Source: a virus
Virus record (IMG/VR): IMGVR_UViG_3300037011_001068
Span: 1 to 64,000 of that record
Direction: 5' to 3' (one strand)
Length of the DNA stretch: 64,000 nt
Positions 18,372-27,384 of the stretch are shown piece by piece. Every line of letters starts with the position of its first letter. Within the stretch, counting starts at the first letter, position 1. Position numbers and translations under genes: made by a program. The notes under the pieces are model-generated. The model had not been told where the DNA came from and did not search any database. It saw nothing but the letters and a program-made list of their open reading frames with translations.

Positions 18372-21300
18372 ATGGTTGCTATTCTCAATCATCCGACCCT
18401 GGCAGATTCGCTTCTCGCGTATTATGCGCTAGAAGGTAGTGTCCTTGATAGCTTTGATTCGCATAATGGAACCGCAGAAAAAACGATCAGCACAAACAAT
18501 TCTGGAGCACTCCGAAAAGCTATCAACCTGGATGGCGCAAGCGCAGCAGCGCAAAATATCGGGGTCTATCAATGCCTAAATTTCGCTGATCTTCTTGCAG
18601 GCTTTGCAAGCTTCTCGATTTCTTTTTGGCATAAGCCTGCAAATGCTGGATACGCTGTTTGCCCTCTGTCTATTGGCGGCTGGACTGGATCTGTGAATCA
18701 CCCAGAGACCCGGCTTTTGCTGGAGCACGCAACAGGGGCGAGCGGTGCGGTCAGTTTGAATTATTTTGGCACGGTGGGCTCGATTGCACTTGGATCTACT
18801 TTTGCGGCAGGATCCTGGCATCATTGGGTGATTACGGTGGGCTATAGCGTGCCTACCGGTCTCACGACGGTCTGCCTATACAAAAACGGTTTCCTCGCGC
18901 AGAGCTCCACGGTCAATATCGGTCTTGCGAAAACATCGACCTTGGCACTTCTCGTAGGAGCGAAGCATTACGGCGTGTCTGAACCTTTTCAGCGGATTAA
19001 TCTCGCAAATGCTGTGATCGATGAAATCGCCATTGCAGGCCGCGCATGGACTTCTGCGGAAGCTTTTGATCTCTGGCATTCCGGAATGCCTTTGCGCTTA
19101 GCTGAAGTGGTAGTTTCAGGCGCGGGGGACATTGAAGACTATATGGACAGCGCGCAGTACGCGCCAGGGTACGTTTATTATCCTGTGACTGATTTTGTAG
19201 CAGAGCCAGGAGCTAGTCAGGGGAGAATTGCTCTTTCTTGGGAAAACCCAATACGGGAAGACTTCCAACGTGTTATGCTCCGACGATCAGATACTTCTTA
19301 TCCGATGGAACCAGACGAAGGAGATCTCGTCTATGAAGGGATCGCAGAAGGTTTAGTTGATCTGGGTTTAGACTGGCATAAAACCTACTACTATTCGCTC
19401 TGGGCTTACGATATTTATGGATCAATCTCTTCGGCAACGAAAAGATCAGCAGTACCCTTCCCAGACATCACCCCCCCGGGGCCCATCGACGATTTTTGCG
19501 CTATTCCTGGGGTGAATAGAATTTTCCTGACCTGGACGAATCCTACTGACGGAGATCTCGCTGGCATCCTAATTCGACGATCGCAGGCTGGTTTTCCACC
19601 AGATCCAGAAAGTGGTGATCTCGTCTATGATGGCTTGGAAGAAGACACCATCGATGAAAATCTTTACAGCACGGATCCCTACTATTACAGCGGATGGGCT
19701 TATGATCCGGACTTCAATTATTCTCCTAGCACGATGGTTGCTGGACAAATCCTGATACCCTTAGAAGTGCAAACGAAACCTACGGGGCTTCTAGAAGCAG
19801 TCACAGGGGCGATCGGAGAAAGTGATTCTGAAATTGCTGGATTCCAACTGACTCGCACCACAGCAATGGTTTCCAAGGGAAGTGCGTTTCTCCCAGTGGA
19901 AACCACGCTTAATTGGCCAGAGAGTGGTGCGCTTGCAATTGATGGGATAAAGTATCGCTACACTTCTAAATCTCTTAGCTCGTTTTTAGGGTTGACTTGC
20001 TTTACAGGGGGAGTGGAAGAAAATGGTACGCTAATTTCTCATCGCGCACAATCAATAGTCATGGATGCTTCGCGTGAGTGGAATGCGATCGAGCAGCTCC
20101 GAAGAGCGCTTTTGGTCGATTACGCGAAAGCAGAGGATTTGAACGTGATCGGTCGAAACCTCGGGGTTCCCCGAATCCCCCTCTACTCGACTGAAGAGCA
20201 ATTTCGCGCGGTGATCAAGGCGACAGCCTACAATCCAAAAGCTACTATGCTTGGAATCAGGCTTGCGCTAGATGCCTTACTTGGGCCCGAAAACTATTCC
20301 CTGTACGAGGATCTTGTTAGCCATCCTTGCACCCTTTATGTTCGGATTGCCGGCATGGAATCCATGCTTCTCTCGGTCGGGAAAACCTACTTTACGTCTC
20401 TCGCGTGGACGGCAATTCAGGGAATCATGACCACCCTCGAGCTCGAAGATGCCCCCCTCAAAGTGGAGGGCGTGCGCCTCAAAAAGATGTCCGAGGTATT
20501 CAATCTGAAAACCGCTATCCCCTCGGCGGTGACCTATGACTACTATCCCGAAGCGCCGGCTCCAGGGAATGCCTTTTCCTATCAGGGGGGGCTCAGTGAG
20601 GGAACGAATGTCCTTTTGACCGCTGGGGAGTATACCACCATCCAGGCGCTCTCCATCGGAACAGTGTTTTACCGGATGGCGGATACCCAGGGCGCGAGGA
20701 TTACCCCTCAGAGCCGTGCGGAGGTCTCCTGGCTTGTTTGCATTCCTACGGGGGCTACCTTGAAGGCAGGGGAGCTCTCCCAGGCTTCCTTGAGCCTCTA
20801 TAACGGTTCTCGCAGCTTGAATATCGGCATGGAGAGCGACCGGACGATCGGGCTCTATGCCAATAACGTGGGGGGATTTCTAGGAGCGACCTTCGGGCCC
20901 CTCGAGCTTGATCGGTTTTACGAGGTGGCTCTGAAGCAGACCCCCAGGGGGCAGGCAGAGCTCTGGGTGGATGGTCGGAAGGTCTCCTCGGTGGGGACGA
21001 ACCTTTTTGACGCCACATCCTTTCATCGGATCGAATTTGGCATTCGAGGGGCTCCTTCTGCGGGAATGCGCCTTCGCGTAAAGCAGGTGGGAGTCTTCTC
21101 TGAAACCATTCTGGATTTCTGGAATTGTAGATTTACAGGAATGGTGGAATCAGTAAATCCAGAAAAAATCACAGCGGAGACGGCGGTATTCGTGACGAGC
21201 GATGTGGGGAAACAGATTGAACTTTCCGGAGCTATAGCGGTGAATCCTTCTGGGGGAACCAATAACGGAATTTTCTGTATTTCTGGATTACTGGGTGTCG

Positions 21301-21914
21301 CACCCACCGACACGATAACGGTCCAAGGCTACCCTCGGAAAGGCGCGCAAGTCTCTGGTGCCGAGCCCCTTCAAGTGCGGGATACCTGGGAGTCGATGGC
21401 GTTCTGTTACCCAGACGATTTGGGGAAGAGACTCGTAATTTCTGGATCGATTCATGGGAACGATGGAATCTACCTTGTGACCAAAATTCTCTTGCCGGAT
21501 ACAGGAGACGAGATCACGGGGTCTAGTAAGGCCTGGTCAAATCTTTGCGAAGTTTCGGGTGCAGATTTTTCCGGTGAGGAAGATCTCGAATACCGGTTGG
21601 ACCCTGCATTCATCGACGAGGCAGCGCTTCTACTGGAGCTCTCGGATGCGGGGATCCAAGCGGGTGATGTGTTGACGCTTCGGAGCCCTTTGTGGAACAA
21701 CGGGATCATCATGGAGATCGAATACTCGGTGATGCCCACGGCTCAATTGATGCCGATTGAGGAGCGCCTCAATACGGCGCTTACCGAGACCCCGCCTATC
21801 ACCTATCGGGTGTACCCCTTTTACTTGGCTGACCCGGAGGGGGTGGTACGGGCTTACCTGGACAACTTGACCGCGGCCGGCGTGATTGCCGAAGTCGCGA
21901 TTCTAGAGACATGA
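18372..21914 (+). CDS. Giant tail protein with LamG, fibronectin-like and gpI-like domains, 1180 aa
   Basis: This is a mosaic tail protein. Order: LamG-like domain (residues 1-240, with AFDLWHSGMPLR at the end); two fibronectin type III-like repeats (about 270-460, sharing MLRRSDTSYP/LIRRSQAGFP and PYYYSGWAYDPD patterns); a tail-assembly segment like P2 gpI (about 570-690, YAKAEDLNVIGRNLGVPRIP); another LamG-like domain (about 740-910); and a beta-rich end. Such proteins tether fibres to the baseplate. The GTG-free ATG start at 18372 lies 2 nt after the previous stop, so the two are coupled. Confidence 0.78.
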   Translation: MVAILNHPTLADSLLAYYALEGSVLDSFDSHNGTAEKTISTNNSGALRKAINLDGASAAAQNIGVYQCLNFADLLAGFASFSISFWHKPANAGYAVCPLSIGGWTGSVNHPETRLLLEHATGASGAVSLNYFGTVGSIALGSTFAAGSWHHWVITVGYSVPTGLTTVCLYKNGFLAQSSTVNIGLAKTSTLALLVGAKHYGVSEPFQRINLANAVIDEIAIAGRAWTSAEAFDLWHSGMPLRLAEVVVSGAGDIEDYMDSAQYAPGYVYYPVTDFVAEPGASQGRIALSWENPIREDFQRVMLRRSDTSYPMEPDEGDLVYEGIAEGLVDLGLDWHKTYYYSLWAYDIYGSISSATKRSAVPFPDITPPGPIDDFCAIPGVNRIFLTWTNPTDGDLAGILIRRSQAGFPPDPESGDLVYDGLEEDTIDENLYSTDPYYYSGWAYDPDFNYSPSTMVAGQILIPLEVQTKPTGLLEAVTGAIGESDSEIAGFQLTRTTAMVSKGSAFLPVETTLNWPESGALAIDGIKYRYTSKSLSSFLGLTCFTGGVEENGTLISHRAQSIVMDASREWNAIEQLRRALLVDYAKAEDLNVIGRNLGVPRIPLYSTEEQFRAVIKATAYNPKATMLGIRLALDALLGPENYSLYEDLVSHPCTLYVRIAGMESMLLSVGKTYFTSLAWTAIQGIMTTLELEDAPLKVEGVRLKKMSEVFNLKTAIPSAVTYDYYPEAPAPGNAFSYQGGLSEGTNVLLTAGEYTTIQALSIGTVFYRMADTQGARITPQSRAEVSWLVCIPTGATLKAGELSQASLSLYNGSRSLNIGMESDRTIGLYANNVGGFLGATFGPLELDRFYEVALKQTPRGQAELWVDGRKVSSVGTNLFDATSFHRIEFGIRGAPSAGMRLRVKQVGVFSETILDFWNCRFTGMVESVNPEKITAETAVFVTSDVGKQIELSGAIAVNPSGGTNNGIFCISGLLGVAPTDTITVQGYPRKGAQVSGAEPLQVRDTWESMAFCYPDDLGKRLVISGSIHGNDGIYLVTKILLPDTGDEITGSSKAWSNLCEVSGADFSGEEDLEYRLDPAFIDEAALLLELSDAGIQAGDVLTLRSPLWNNGIIMEIEYSVMPTAQLMPIEERLNTALTETPPITYRVYPFYLADPEGVVRAYLDNLTAAGVIAEVAILET

Positions 21915-21923
21915 GAGGATGCC

Positions 21924-24914
21924 ATGGCCGTGGATCTCGTCAGAGTCGAATCTTTTGAGCGGGTTGACCTTACTGATTTTCAACAGATCGCCAAAGAATC
22001 TTTCCAGAAGCAAGAGGAGCAAATATTCGGTAGTTTCACGACAGACCCTTTAAAAGATCAATTCTGGATTCTTGATGGCTTCAACATGGAAAATCCCTCG
22101 GGAAAGAATCTGCAAATTTTCAAAGGTCGGGCGCTTCTTGCGCGGCGCGAGGGCGCGGAGATTTTCAAAGGTGTTCTTTCCACTGAGGGTGACGACAGTA
22201 TCACGGTGGATTTGAATACTTATGCTCCCGGAATCTACAACGTCTATATCCGATTTGAATCTGTTCCGGGGGAAAATCAGACTCGAATTTTTTGGAATCC
22301 AGACGGGACTGGAAGCGAATATGGGCGTTCGATGGCTACCCGGTATCTTGCGCGGTGGAGCGTGCGAGTGGAAGGCTCAAGTCCTGGAGCCGAGTGGATG
22401 AAAATCGGTGAAGTGGATCAAGCCACCATGGGGATTGAAGATCTTCGACAATTCTTCTTTGAAGGGATCATGCACCCAGACAACGTATGGAAGACTGGGT
22501 GGAGTGAAGATGGCGGAGGATCGGCGGACGATCGAAATCCTTCCCGCTCGCAATTTGGGATTCGGGATCTACAAACTTTTACAGCGGCTATGCGTCAGTG
22601 CATTGAGGACATCAAGGGGCGGGGACTCGGAAAGTGGTATCAGCGGGAGATCAACGGGATGAACATCGGTTTCGATGACGATCCTGAGTATCGTCGATTG
22701 GCAGTTGGGGACGAGAATTTCTCGATGAACAAGTTCTCCACGAACCCTTATTTGTACTTTGATTCTAATGATTACCTAGTTTATGACCGGTCTGCCAATG
22801 TATTCAGCAAGTACATCAATAGTACGCAAGTGACCTCTCTAAGCACTACAGCTCTCCAGCCAGGGATTGATGCTACCCAACTTGATTTGGGGGGTTCCAC
22901 GAAACGCTGGAAGGACATTTGGGTAGGGGGATCTTTGCGGAATACTCTGGATATAGTGCTCAATTCTGGAGCGAGCCTTATTCGTCCTGTCACAGCGAGC
23001 ACGCATGCGCTTGGGAATACTAGCTACCCTTGGAAGTCCTTTGCGATCGATGGAAGTGGCGCTTCCTTGACTGGCGTTGAATCACACCTTGTTCCGATGT
23101 CGGATAATGCTTCCTATGATTTAGGTCTTTCCACGAAACGGTGGAAGGATTTGTGGATCGGTGGAGCGCTCAGGAATACTTCGGATATAGTGGTGACATC
23201 GGGTTCGTCAATTTTTCGAGCTTCAGCCGTTGGGTATGGTTTGGGGACTACCACTTACCCTTGGGGAACTACTTATCTCGGGCAGCTTTACCTAAGGTCA
23301 CCCTCATCAGACGCTTATACTAATTTCTTCATGCGAAATACCTATAGCGGTGTTCCCACCGATGGTGGAACCTACTTGTTCCGGGTGGATCGCTATGGGG
23401 TATTTACCTTCTCAGGTGCATCAGAGATCTATAGCCCCCAAAGTAAAATTTTCAATGTAAAGCGCGTTCCTACAATGCTTGATCCTATCCTTAATCTAAT
23501 CCCTCAGGGGAATGGTTATATTGGGATTGGGGGAGAAAATGCAGGCGTAAGCAATCCGCTTGAATTTTTTCTTCATCTGCTTCCCAACGCTGGATACGAT
23601 ATAAATCTAGGAGGGGCAGGCAACGCTTTTGCAAAATTGTACCTCAAGACAAGCGCCGGAAATGGGATGGCGACAGATTTTATCCCAGCGACAACCTCTC
23701 TGTTTTTGGGGTCGGATTCCTACAAGTGGAGCTGGATGCATGGGGCGAGTGCAAAAATCTGGAACGCGCTGGATGGGAGCAACCTTGCTTACAATGTAGA
23801 AGTTCATCCGGGTTTGCGAATCACAGATAGTTATATGGCAGCTTTATTTTTATCGAACACTTTGGGATCTCCTACCCAAAAGGCGTACATGTTTTGCGCT
23901 TACACAGATGCTTTAGGCATCGAAGGAACTACTGACGCTTGTGAAGGATGGTCGCACTATCCTTTTATGCTCTTCCGAAAAGCTTCTGGCTCCCTTAATC
24001 CAGAATTCATCGATTGTGAGACCACTGTTCGTTCAAGAGACATTTATCCAAAAATAGATAACTATAGGAACTTCGGTAATGCTTCTTATAAGTGGAAGCA
24101 ATTTTATATCGCCGAGGCGGATGGAACCCCTAATTCAGGATGTGCGACAAATTTCTTACCCGTGAATGCAGGTTTAGATCTTGGAAAAGCAGCACGTCGC
24201 TGGGATGCTTTCCTCGGGACGCTTGATGTCACATCCTTTGGCAGTAACGCCACGCCGGACGCTACCGTGAACAACCGATTACTCGGGACCTCGGGGAGCC
24301 GCTGGTACACTGCCTATATTACCACGGTGCAAACCAACAGCATCGTGTCCCCCGACTATGGTTATGTAGAATTCCAAGATTCCATCAATCCTTACTCATC
24401 CGGATTGAAGCTTGGGGATTACTATGCTCCTTGGACCTATCTCTATGCTCAATATCTCCTGGGAGATTTTAGTGGGAGTCCTCTTTATTGCTCACGCGAT
24501 CTGGTACCCTACAGCGGTACTTGGTCTCTGGGGAGTCCAAGTGGGAAGTGGTACCAGCTCTATGTCTCGAGCACGGTTAATTGCGCTTCCATAGAATGCA
24601 GCGGGATCGTCCATGGATCCTACCTGTACCAGGATGTTGCTCCAGCCACAAAAGATCCAAACTACTATGATGTCTGGACCTACGATAGCGAAGATGATCT
24701 CGAGCTCATTCGGCAGACCGAGCTCACGGGGAGAAGCCAGGCAACCATCGTGAAGGGGATTGAGCGGAATCTTCATACCCAGAAAATTGATTCATTGCCC
24801 TGGCCCATGTTTTCGCGGGACGGGAAGAGCTTCGACATCTTCAACTCCATTCTTTTCTTGTTAGGAGCGATCAAACAGCTTCACCAGCAAGTGGAAGCTC
24901 TTGCCAAGAGTTGA
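21924..24914 (+). CDS. Tail fibre protein with repeated LG-xxx-W motifs, 996 aa
   Basis: A distal tail fibre. The N-terminal 250 residues form an attachment part (VDLVRVESFERVDLTDFQQI). After it come many repeats of the form [D]LG-x-S-x-x-x-W-K-D-x-W, for example DLGGSTKRWKDIWVGG, DLGLSTKRWKDLWIGG, LGTTTYPWGTTYLG and DLGKAARRWDAFLG, typical of trimeric beta-helical fibres. The extreme C-terminus (KSFDIFNSILFLLGAIKQLH) is a helix that may be a chaperone or trimerisation element. Repeats are partly conserved at the DNA level (around 22896 and 23131), suggesting past unequal recombination. Confidence 0.85.
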   Translation: MAVDLVRVESFERVDLTDFQQIAKESFQKQEEQIFGSFTTDPLKDQFWILDGFNMENPSGKNLQIFKGRALLARREGAEIFKGVLSTEGDDSITVDLNTYAPGIYNVYIRFESVPGENQTRIFWNPDGTGSEYGRSMATRYLARWSVRVEGSSPGAEWMKIGEVDQATMGIEDLRQFFFEGIMHPDNVWKTGWSEDGGGSADDRNPSRSQFGIRDLQTFTAAMRQCIEDIKGRGLGKWYQREINGMNIGFDDDPEYRRLAVGDENFSMNKFSTNPYLYFDSNDYLVYDRSANVFSKYINSTQVTSLSTTALQPGIDATQLDLGGSTKRWKDIWVGGSLRNTLDIVLNSGASLIRPVTASTHALGNTSYPWKSFAIDGSGASLTGVESHLVPMSDNASYDLGLSTKRWKDLWIGGALRNTSDIVVTSGSSIFRASAVGYGLGTTTYPWGTTYLGQLYLRSPSSDAYTNFFMRNTYSGVPTDGGTYLFRVDRYGVFTFSGASEIYSPQSKIFNVKRVPTMLDPILNLIPQGNGYIGIGGENAGVSNPLEFFLHLLPNAGYDINLGGAGNAFAKLYLKTSAGNGMATDFIPATTSLFLGSDSYKWSWMHGASAKIWNALDGSNLAYNVEVHPGLRITDSYMAALFLSNTLGSPTQKAYMFCAYTDALGIEGTTDACEGWSHYPFMLFRKASGSLNPEFIDCETTVRSRDIYPKIDNYRNFGNASYKWKQFYIAEADGTPNSGCATNFLPVNAGLDLGKAARRWDAFLGTLDVTSFGSNATPDATVNNRLLGTSGSRWYTAYITTVQTNSIVSPDYGYVEFQDSINPYSSGLKLGDYYAPWTYLYAQYLLGDFSGSPLYCSRDLVPYSGTWSLGSPSGKWYQLYVSSTVNCASIECSGIVHGSYLYQDVAPATKDPNYYDVWTYDSEDDLELIRQTELTGRSQATIVKGIERNLHTQKIDSLPWPMFSRDGKSFDIFNSILFLLGAIKQLHQQVEALAKS

Positions 24915-24991
24915 ATCTGGAAATAAAGTTATCCAGAAGCACATATATAAATAAGTAAAAAACAGCGCAAGCAAAGAAAGGAAAATTCGTC

Positions 24992-25228
24992 ATGGCAAAA
25001 GAAATCGGATCGTTCGAGATCATCATTCGTGGCACTTCTTCCGGCGGGCCCACTGAGCAATTCGTTCAGTTTCGGGTGCAGGAATCGACGGACGTGGACC
25101 TCGGCAAAAACAAGAGCCAGAAAATCGAAACCCCCGTGTTCAACAAAGTCCTCCACAATACCGGCGCAACCGGCGAGCTCTGGAAGGATTTGCTGGACGC
25201 AATTAAGACCCAAGAGGACATTTCTTGA
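24992..25228 (+). CDS. Hypothetical protein, 78 aa
   Basis: The ATG at 24992 has a good ribosome site (agaaagg). The protein is a small mixed alpha/beta one (EIGSFEIIIRGTSSGGPTEQ), hydrophilic and without membrane segment. It opens a run of four or five small genes between fibre and gene-free region. No family recognised. Confidence 0.5.
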   Translation: MAKEIGSFEIIIRGTSSGGPTEQFVQFRVQESTDVDLGKNKSQKIETPVFNKVLHNTGATGELWKDLLDAIKTQEDIS

Positions 25229-25248
25229 GGTAGCGAAGGAGGGAATTT

Positions 25249-25662
25249 GTGACACGCAATGAACAAAAAATAAATATGACGGAGAGCGAAGCAACCGAAT
25301 ACATGCAGGCGCTCGTGGAGGGAAAGCGCACCGTGGAGCAGCCAATGGAGGCATTTGCGCTCGAGCGCTTGAAAAAAGGGTTCCAGCGGATTCAGCAGCT
25401 CCAAAGTGCTGTCCAGCAATTTCAAGCGGACCTCCAGCGGGCGCAGGCGGAAATCCAGCAATTGATCGGAGAGCGCGGAGCGTACAGCTCGATCCTGGTA
25501 AGCGCGGAAAATGATCGGCGGCGGCTAGGAAAAGAAATTCCTCCGGAACTCATTTTTCCGCCAGGTGCTCGAGCAGCGGGAAATCCAGCGGCAATTGCGG
25601 ATTTCATTGCGGAAAAAAATCGGAAGGAGGCGATAAATGCCCCCGATGCCAGCGCCCAATGA
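25249..25662 (+). CDS. Coiled-coil hypothetical protein, 137 aa
   Basis: It starts at GTG 25249, supported by aaggaggg eight bases upstream. Residues 45-90 form a coiled coil rich in Gln (QQLQSAVQQFQADLQRAQAE). Two copies of the dispersed motif TCCAGCAATT lie inside this gene (25412 and 25454). The C-terminus overlaps the start of the next gene by 26 nt, suggesting coupled translation in a lysis or envelope cassette. Function unknown. Confidence 0.6.
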   Translation: MTRNEQKINMTESEATEYMQALVEGKRTVEQPMEAFALERLKKGFQRIQQLQSAVQQFQADLQRAQAEIQQLIGERGAYSSILVSAENDRRRLGKEIPPELIFPPGARAAGNPAAIADFIAEKNRKEAINAPDASAQ

Positions 25663-26008
25663 AAATAGCGGCGAAGGTGACGGCTTCGACGTGGAAACCG
25701 GGAAAATCGGCGCTAATCTGCCAGGGGACGGTCCAGAAAATTCTGGAGGAAAAGCAGAATGGGTGAGGCGCTACCTCGGCGGATTAATTTTGGACAAGCG
25801 AGGGCAATATTGGTCGATTTCCCTCGGGCGAGTGGCTTTCGTCGCGATCCTCGTCCAATTTTTTATCCGCTGGAATTTTAATCCGGACGCGAAGGAGCTC
25901 CCCGCGGGCCTGCTCGAGGTTTTCGGCGTGCTCGCAGCCTACGTGTTTGGCTCGAAAATCACTTCCCTGTTTGGCGATAAAATTAAATTAGCCAATCCCG
26001 AAAAATGA
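25637..26008 (+). CDS. Small membrane protein, candidate holin, 123 aa
   Basis: Two hydrophobic segments are visible after a charged N-terminus: SLGRVAFVAILVQFFI (about residues 62-80) and LLEVFGVLAAYVFGS (about 92-110). Two membrane spans with a short hairpin and a basic tail fit some holins. It has a strong ribosome site (aaggaggcg). The next genes look like Rz-type proteins, which strengthens the lysis idea, but the endolysin is far away at 48.7 kb. A general membrane protein remains possible. Confidence 0.45.
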   Translation: MPPMPAPNENSGEGDGFDVETGKIGANLPGDGPENSGGKAEWVRRYLGGLILDKRGQYWSISLGRVAFVAILVQFFIRWNFNPDAKELPAGLLEVFGVLAAYVFGSKITSLFGDKIKLANPEK

Positions 26009-26018
26009 AAGGAGCCGC

Positions 26019-26348
26019 ATGAGCCTCATCGCCTGGAAAAAATGGGCGTGGGTGCCGCTGCTTTTTTTGGCGGGCTTCATCGCCTGGATCATTTTCCGCG
26101 GCAGGCGTTCTCCGTTTTCTGCAGCCAAGGCGGAATTGCGCGCCATCGACGCTGAGCGCGAGGTTCTCCTCATCCAAGAGGAGAATGGAAAGGAGAAGGC
26201 CCTTCAGTATGTCAAAGAACGGTATCTCTTGAGTCTCTTGTCCCTAAAGGATAAATCCAGGGAGAGGGTGAAGGAGCTGGAAAATGACCCACCGCGGTTG
26301 GCGGCGCATCTTCGCAGGCTTATTTCTAGGCGTGATTTGGAGCAATAG
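26019..26348 (+). CDS. Rz-like inner-membrane spanin candidate, 109 aa
   Basis: It has one N-terminal membrane segment (WAWVPLLFLAGFIAWIIF, residues 9-26) followed by a long charged helical region (residues 35-105) ending LENDPPRLAAHLRRL, a pattern seen in Rz i-spanins. In that family the helix spans the periplasm and works with an outer-membrane partner to disrupt the envelope. The following gene overlaps it by 65 nt out of frame, like the nested Rz/Rz1 arrangement. Assignment is by architecture only. Confidence 0.5.
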   Translation: MSLIAWKKWAWVPLLFLAGFIAWIIFRGRRSPFSAAKAELRAIDAEREVLLIQEENGKEKALQYVKERYLLSLLSLKDKSRERVKELENDPPRLAAHLRRLISRRDLEQ

Positions 26349-26742
26349 CCCCCCAGAAGCGTTTGCAGGCGATTTGAGGCGTGTGACCCCCCAAAAGGTT
26401 ACCGAGGTAGCCCTCGAGGGGTCCGAGCGCATTCTAGCCCTATCGCAAGGCCAGCCAGCGCCCTTCGCGGGGGTGCTGATGGACCTACATTCGGCGGCAG
26501 AGCTCGGTGTACGTGCCGAAATGTGCGATGAGCGCGTGGCGCTCGAAAAGAAAAATTGTAAGGAAAATGCTGACATAGAGAAAAAATACTGGGAAGACGT
26601 GCTCCGAATTGATAGAGATGCCTGCCAAAAGAAGATAAGTCTAACAAAAATTCCCTGGTACGCGCGGCCGGCGGCCGTCGCCCTCTTTTCTATCCTGGGG
26701 ACGTTGGGGGTACTACAGGTAGCGATTAATTTTCGACGCTAA
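26284..26742 (+). CDS. Secreted or membrane protein overlapping the Rz-like gene, 152 aa
   Basis: The N-terminus is a likely signal peptide (basic MTHRGWRR, hydrophobic core, AFA-GD cleavage near residue 28). A helical region with two pairs of Cys follows and a C-terminal membrane segment (AAVALFSILGTLGVLQVAINF). It overlaps the upstream gene by 65 nt in a different frame, which resembles Rz/Rz1 nesting, but there is no lipobox cysteine, so it is not a standard o-spanin. Ribosome site: ggagctgg before ATG 26284. Confidence 0.5.
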   Translation: MTHRGWRRIFAGLFLGVIWSNSPPEAFAGDLRRVTPQKVTEVALEGSERILALSQGQPAPFAGVLMDLHSAAELGVRAEMCDERVALEKKNCKENADIEKKYWEDVLRIDRDACQKKISLTKIPWYARPAAVALFSILGTLGVLQVAINFRR

Positions 26743-27384
26743 AAAATTTATTTTTCAGCTCACTCCCATTTTCCCCATTTTCCACTCCACTTTTTCTCAG
26801 ATTTCCAAAAAAAGGTGAAAAATATTACGTAAAGTTTTTTTTTTCTTTAATTTCATCCTTCTGTATGTTTTAATCCAATGAGAAATTAAAAGATCATTAA
26901 ACCACAAGGATCAAGAAGGTTAATTAACAACAATACTCCTCAGGTATTAAAAACTTGTTAATTAAGCTTTACTTAATGCGCGCGAGCGCTCTGATTATTT
27001 CGCGTGCATAGACTATGCGCGTGCGCGACAACCTGAACGCGCGCACGTAGGCGCGCGCACGTTAATAGATAAAAGCTTCAAAAGGAGGGGGCAGAAAAGG
27101 GGGTGTTTTGGGGGTGGGAGGGATTTTTTGGGGAAAAATTTCTTAAAAAAGTGTTTGCATTCTTTTTTTATTTGAGTTTGAATGTCTACATAAAAACCCT
27201 TTTTTTTCTGTATTTCAGTATTTCTGGGTAAAATTTCTCGAGAAAAAAACTTTTTCCTTTTTTTAAATTTTTTTTTATTTTTTTTTCTGAAGAAAAAATT
27301 AAAATTGTGGGTAAAATTTCTCGAAAAAAAAGTCGGATGCTCTCCTTCCCTAAAACGTTAATCTAGGGCAGGAGGTGTGCGGTA
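26743..27384. other. AT-rich gene-free region with nested repeats, candidate origin or control region
   Basis: This 640-bp stretch has no convincing gene. It holds (a) an 11-bp perfect inverted repeat TTAATTAACAA (26920-26930) / TTGTTAATTAA (26955-26965) enclosing a shorter one, AATAC...GTATT; (b) a GC-alternating island at about 26978-27062 with CGCGCGCACGT twice in direct repeat and GCATA-gac-TATGC; (c) purine/pyrimidine runs; (d) a 15-bp direct repeat GGGTAAAATTTCTCG at 27226 and 27309. It separates the structural and replication modules. An origin or early promoter region is a reasonable guess; I cannot point to a clear promoter. Confidence 0.5.
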
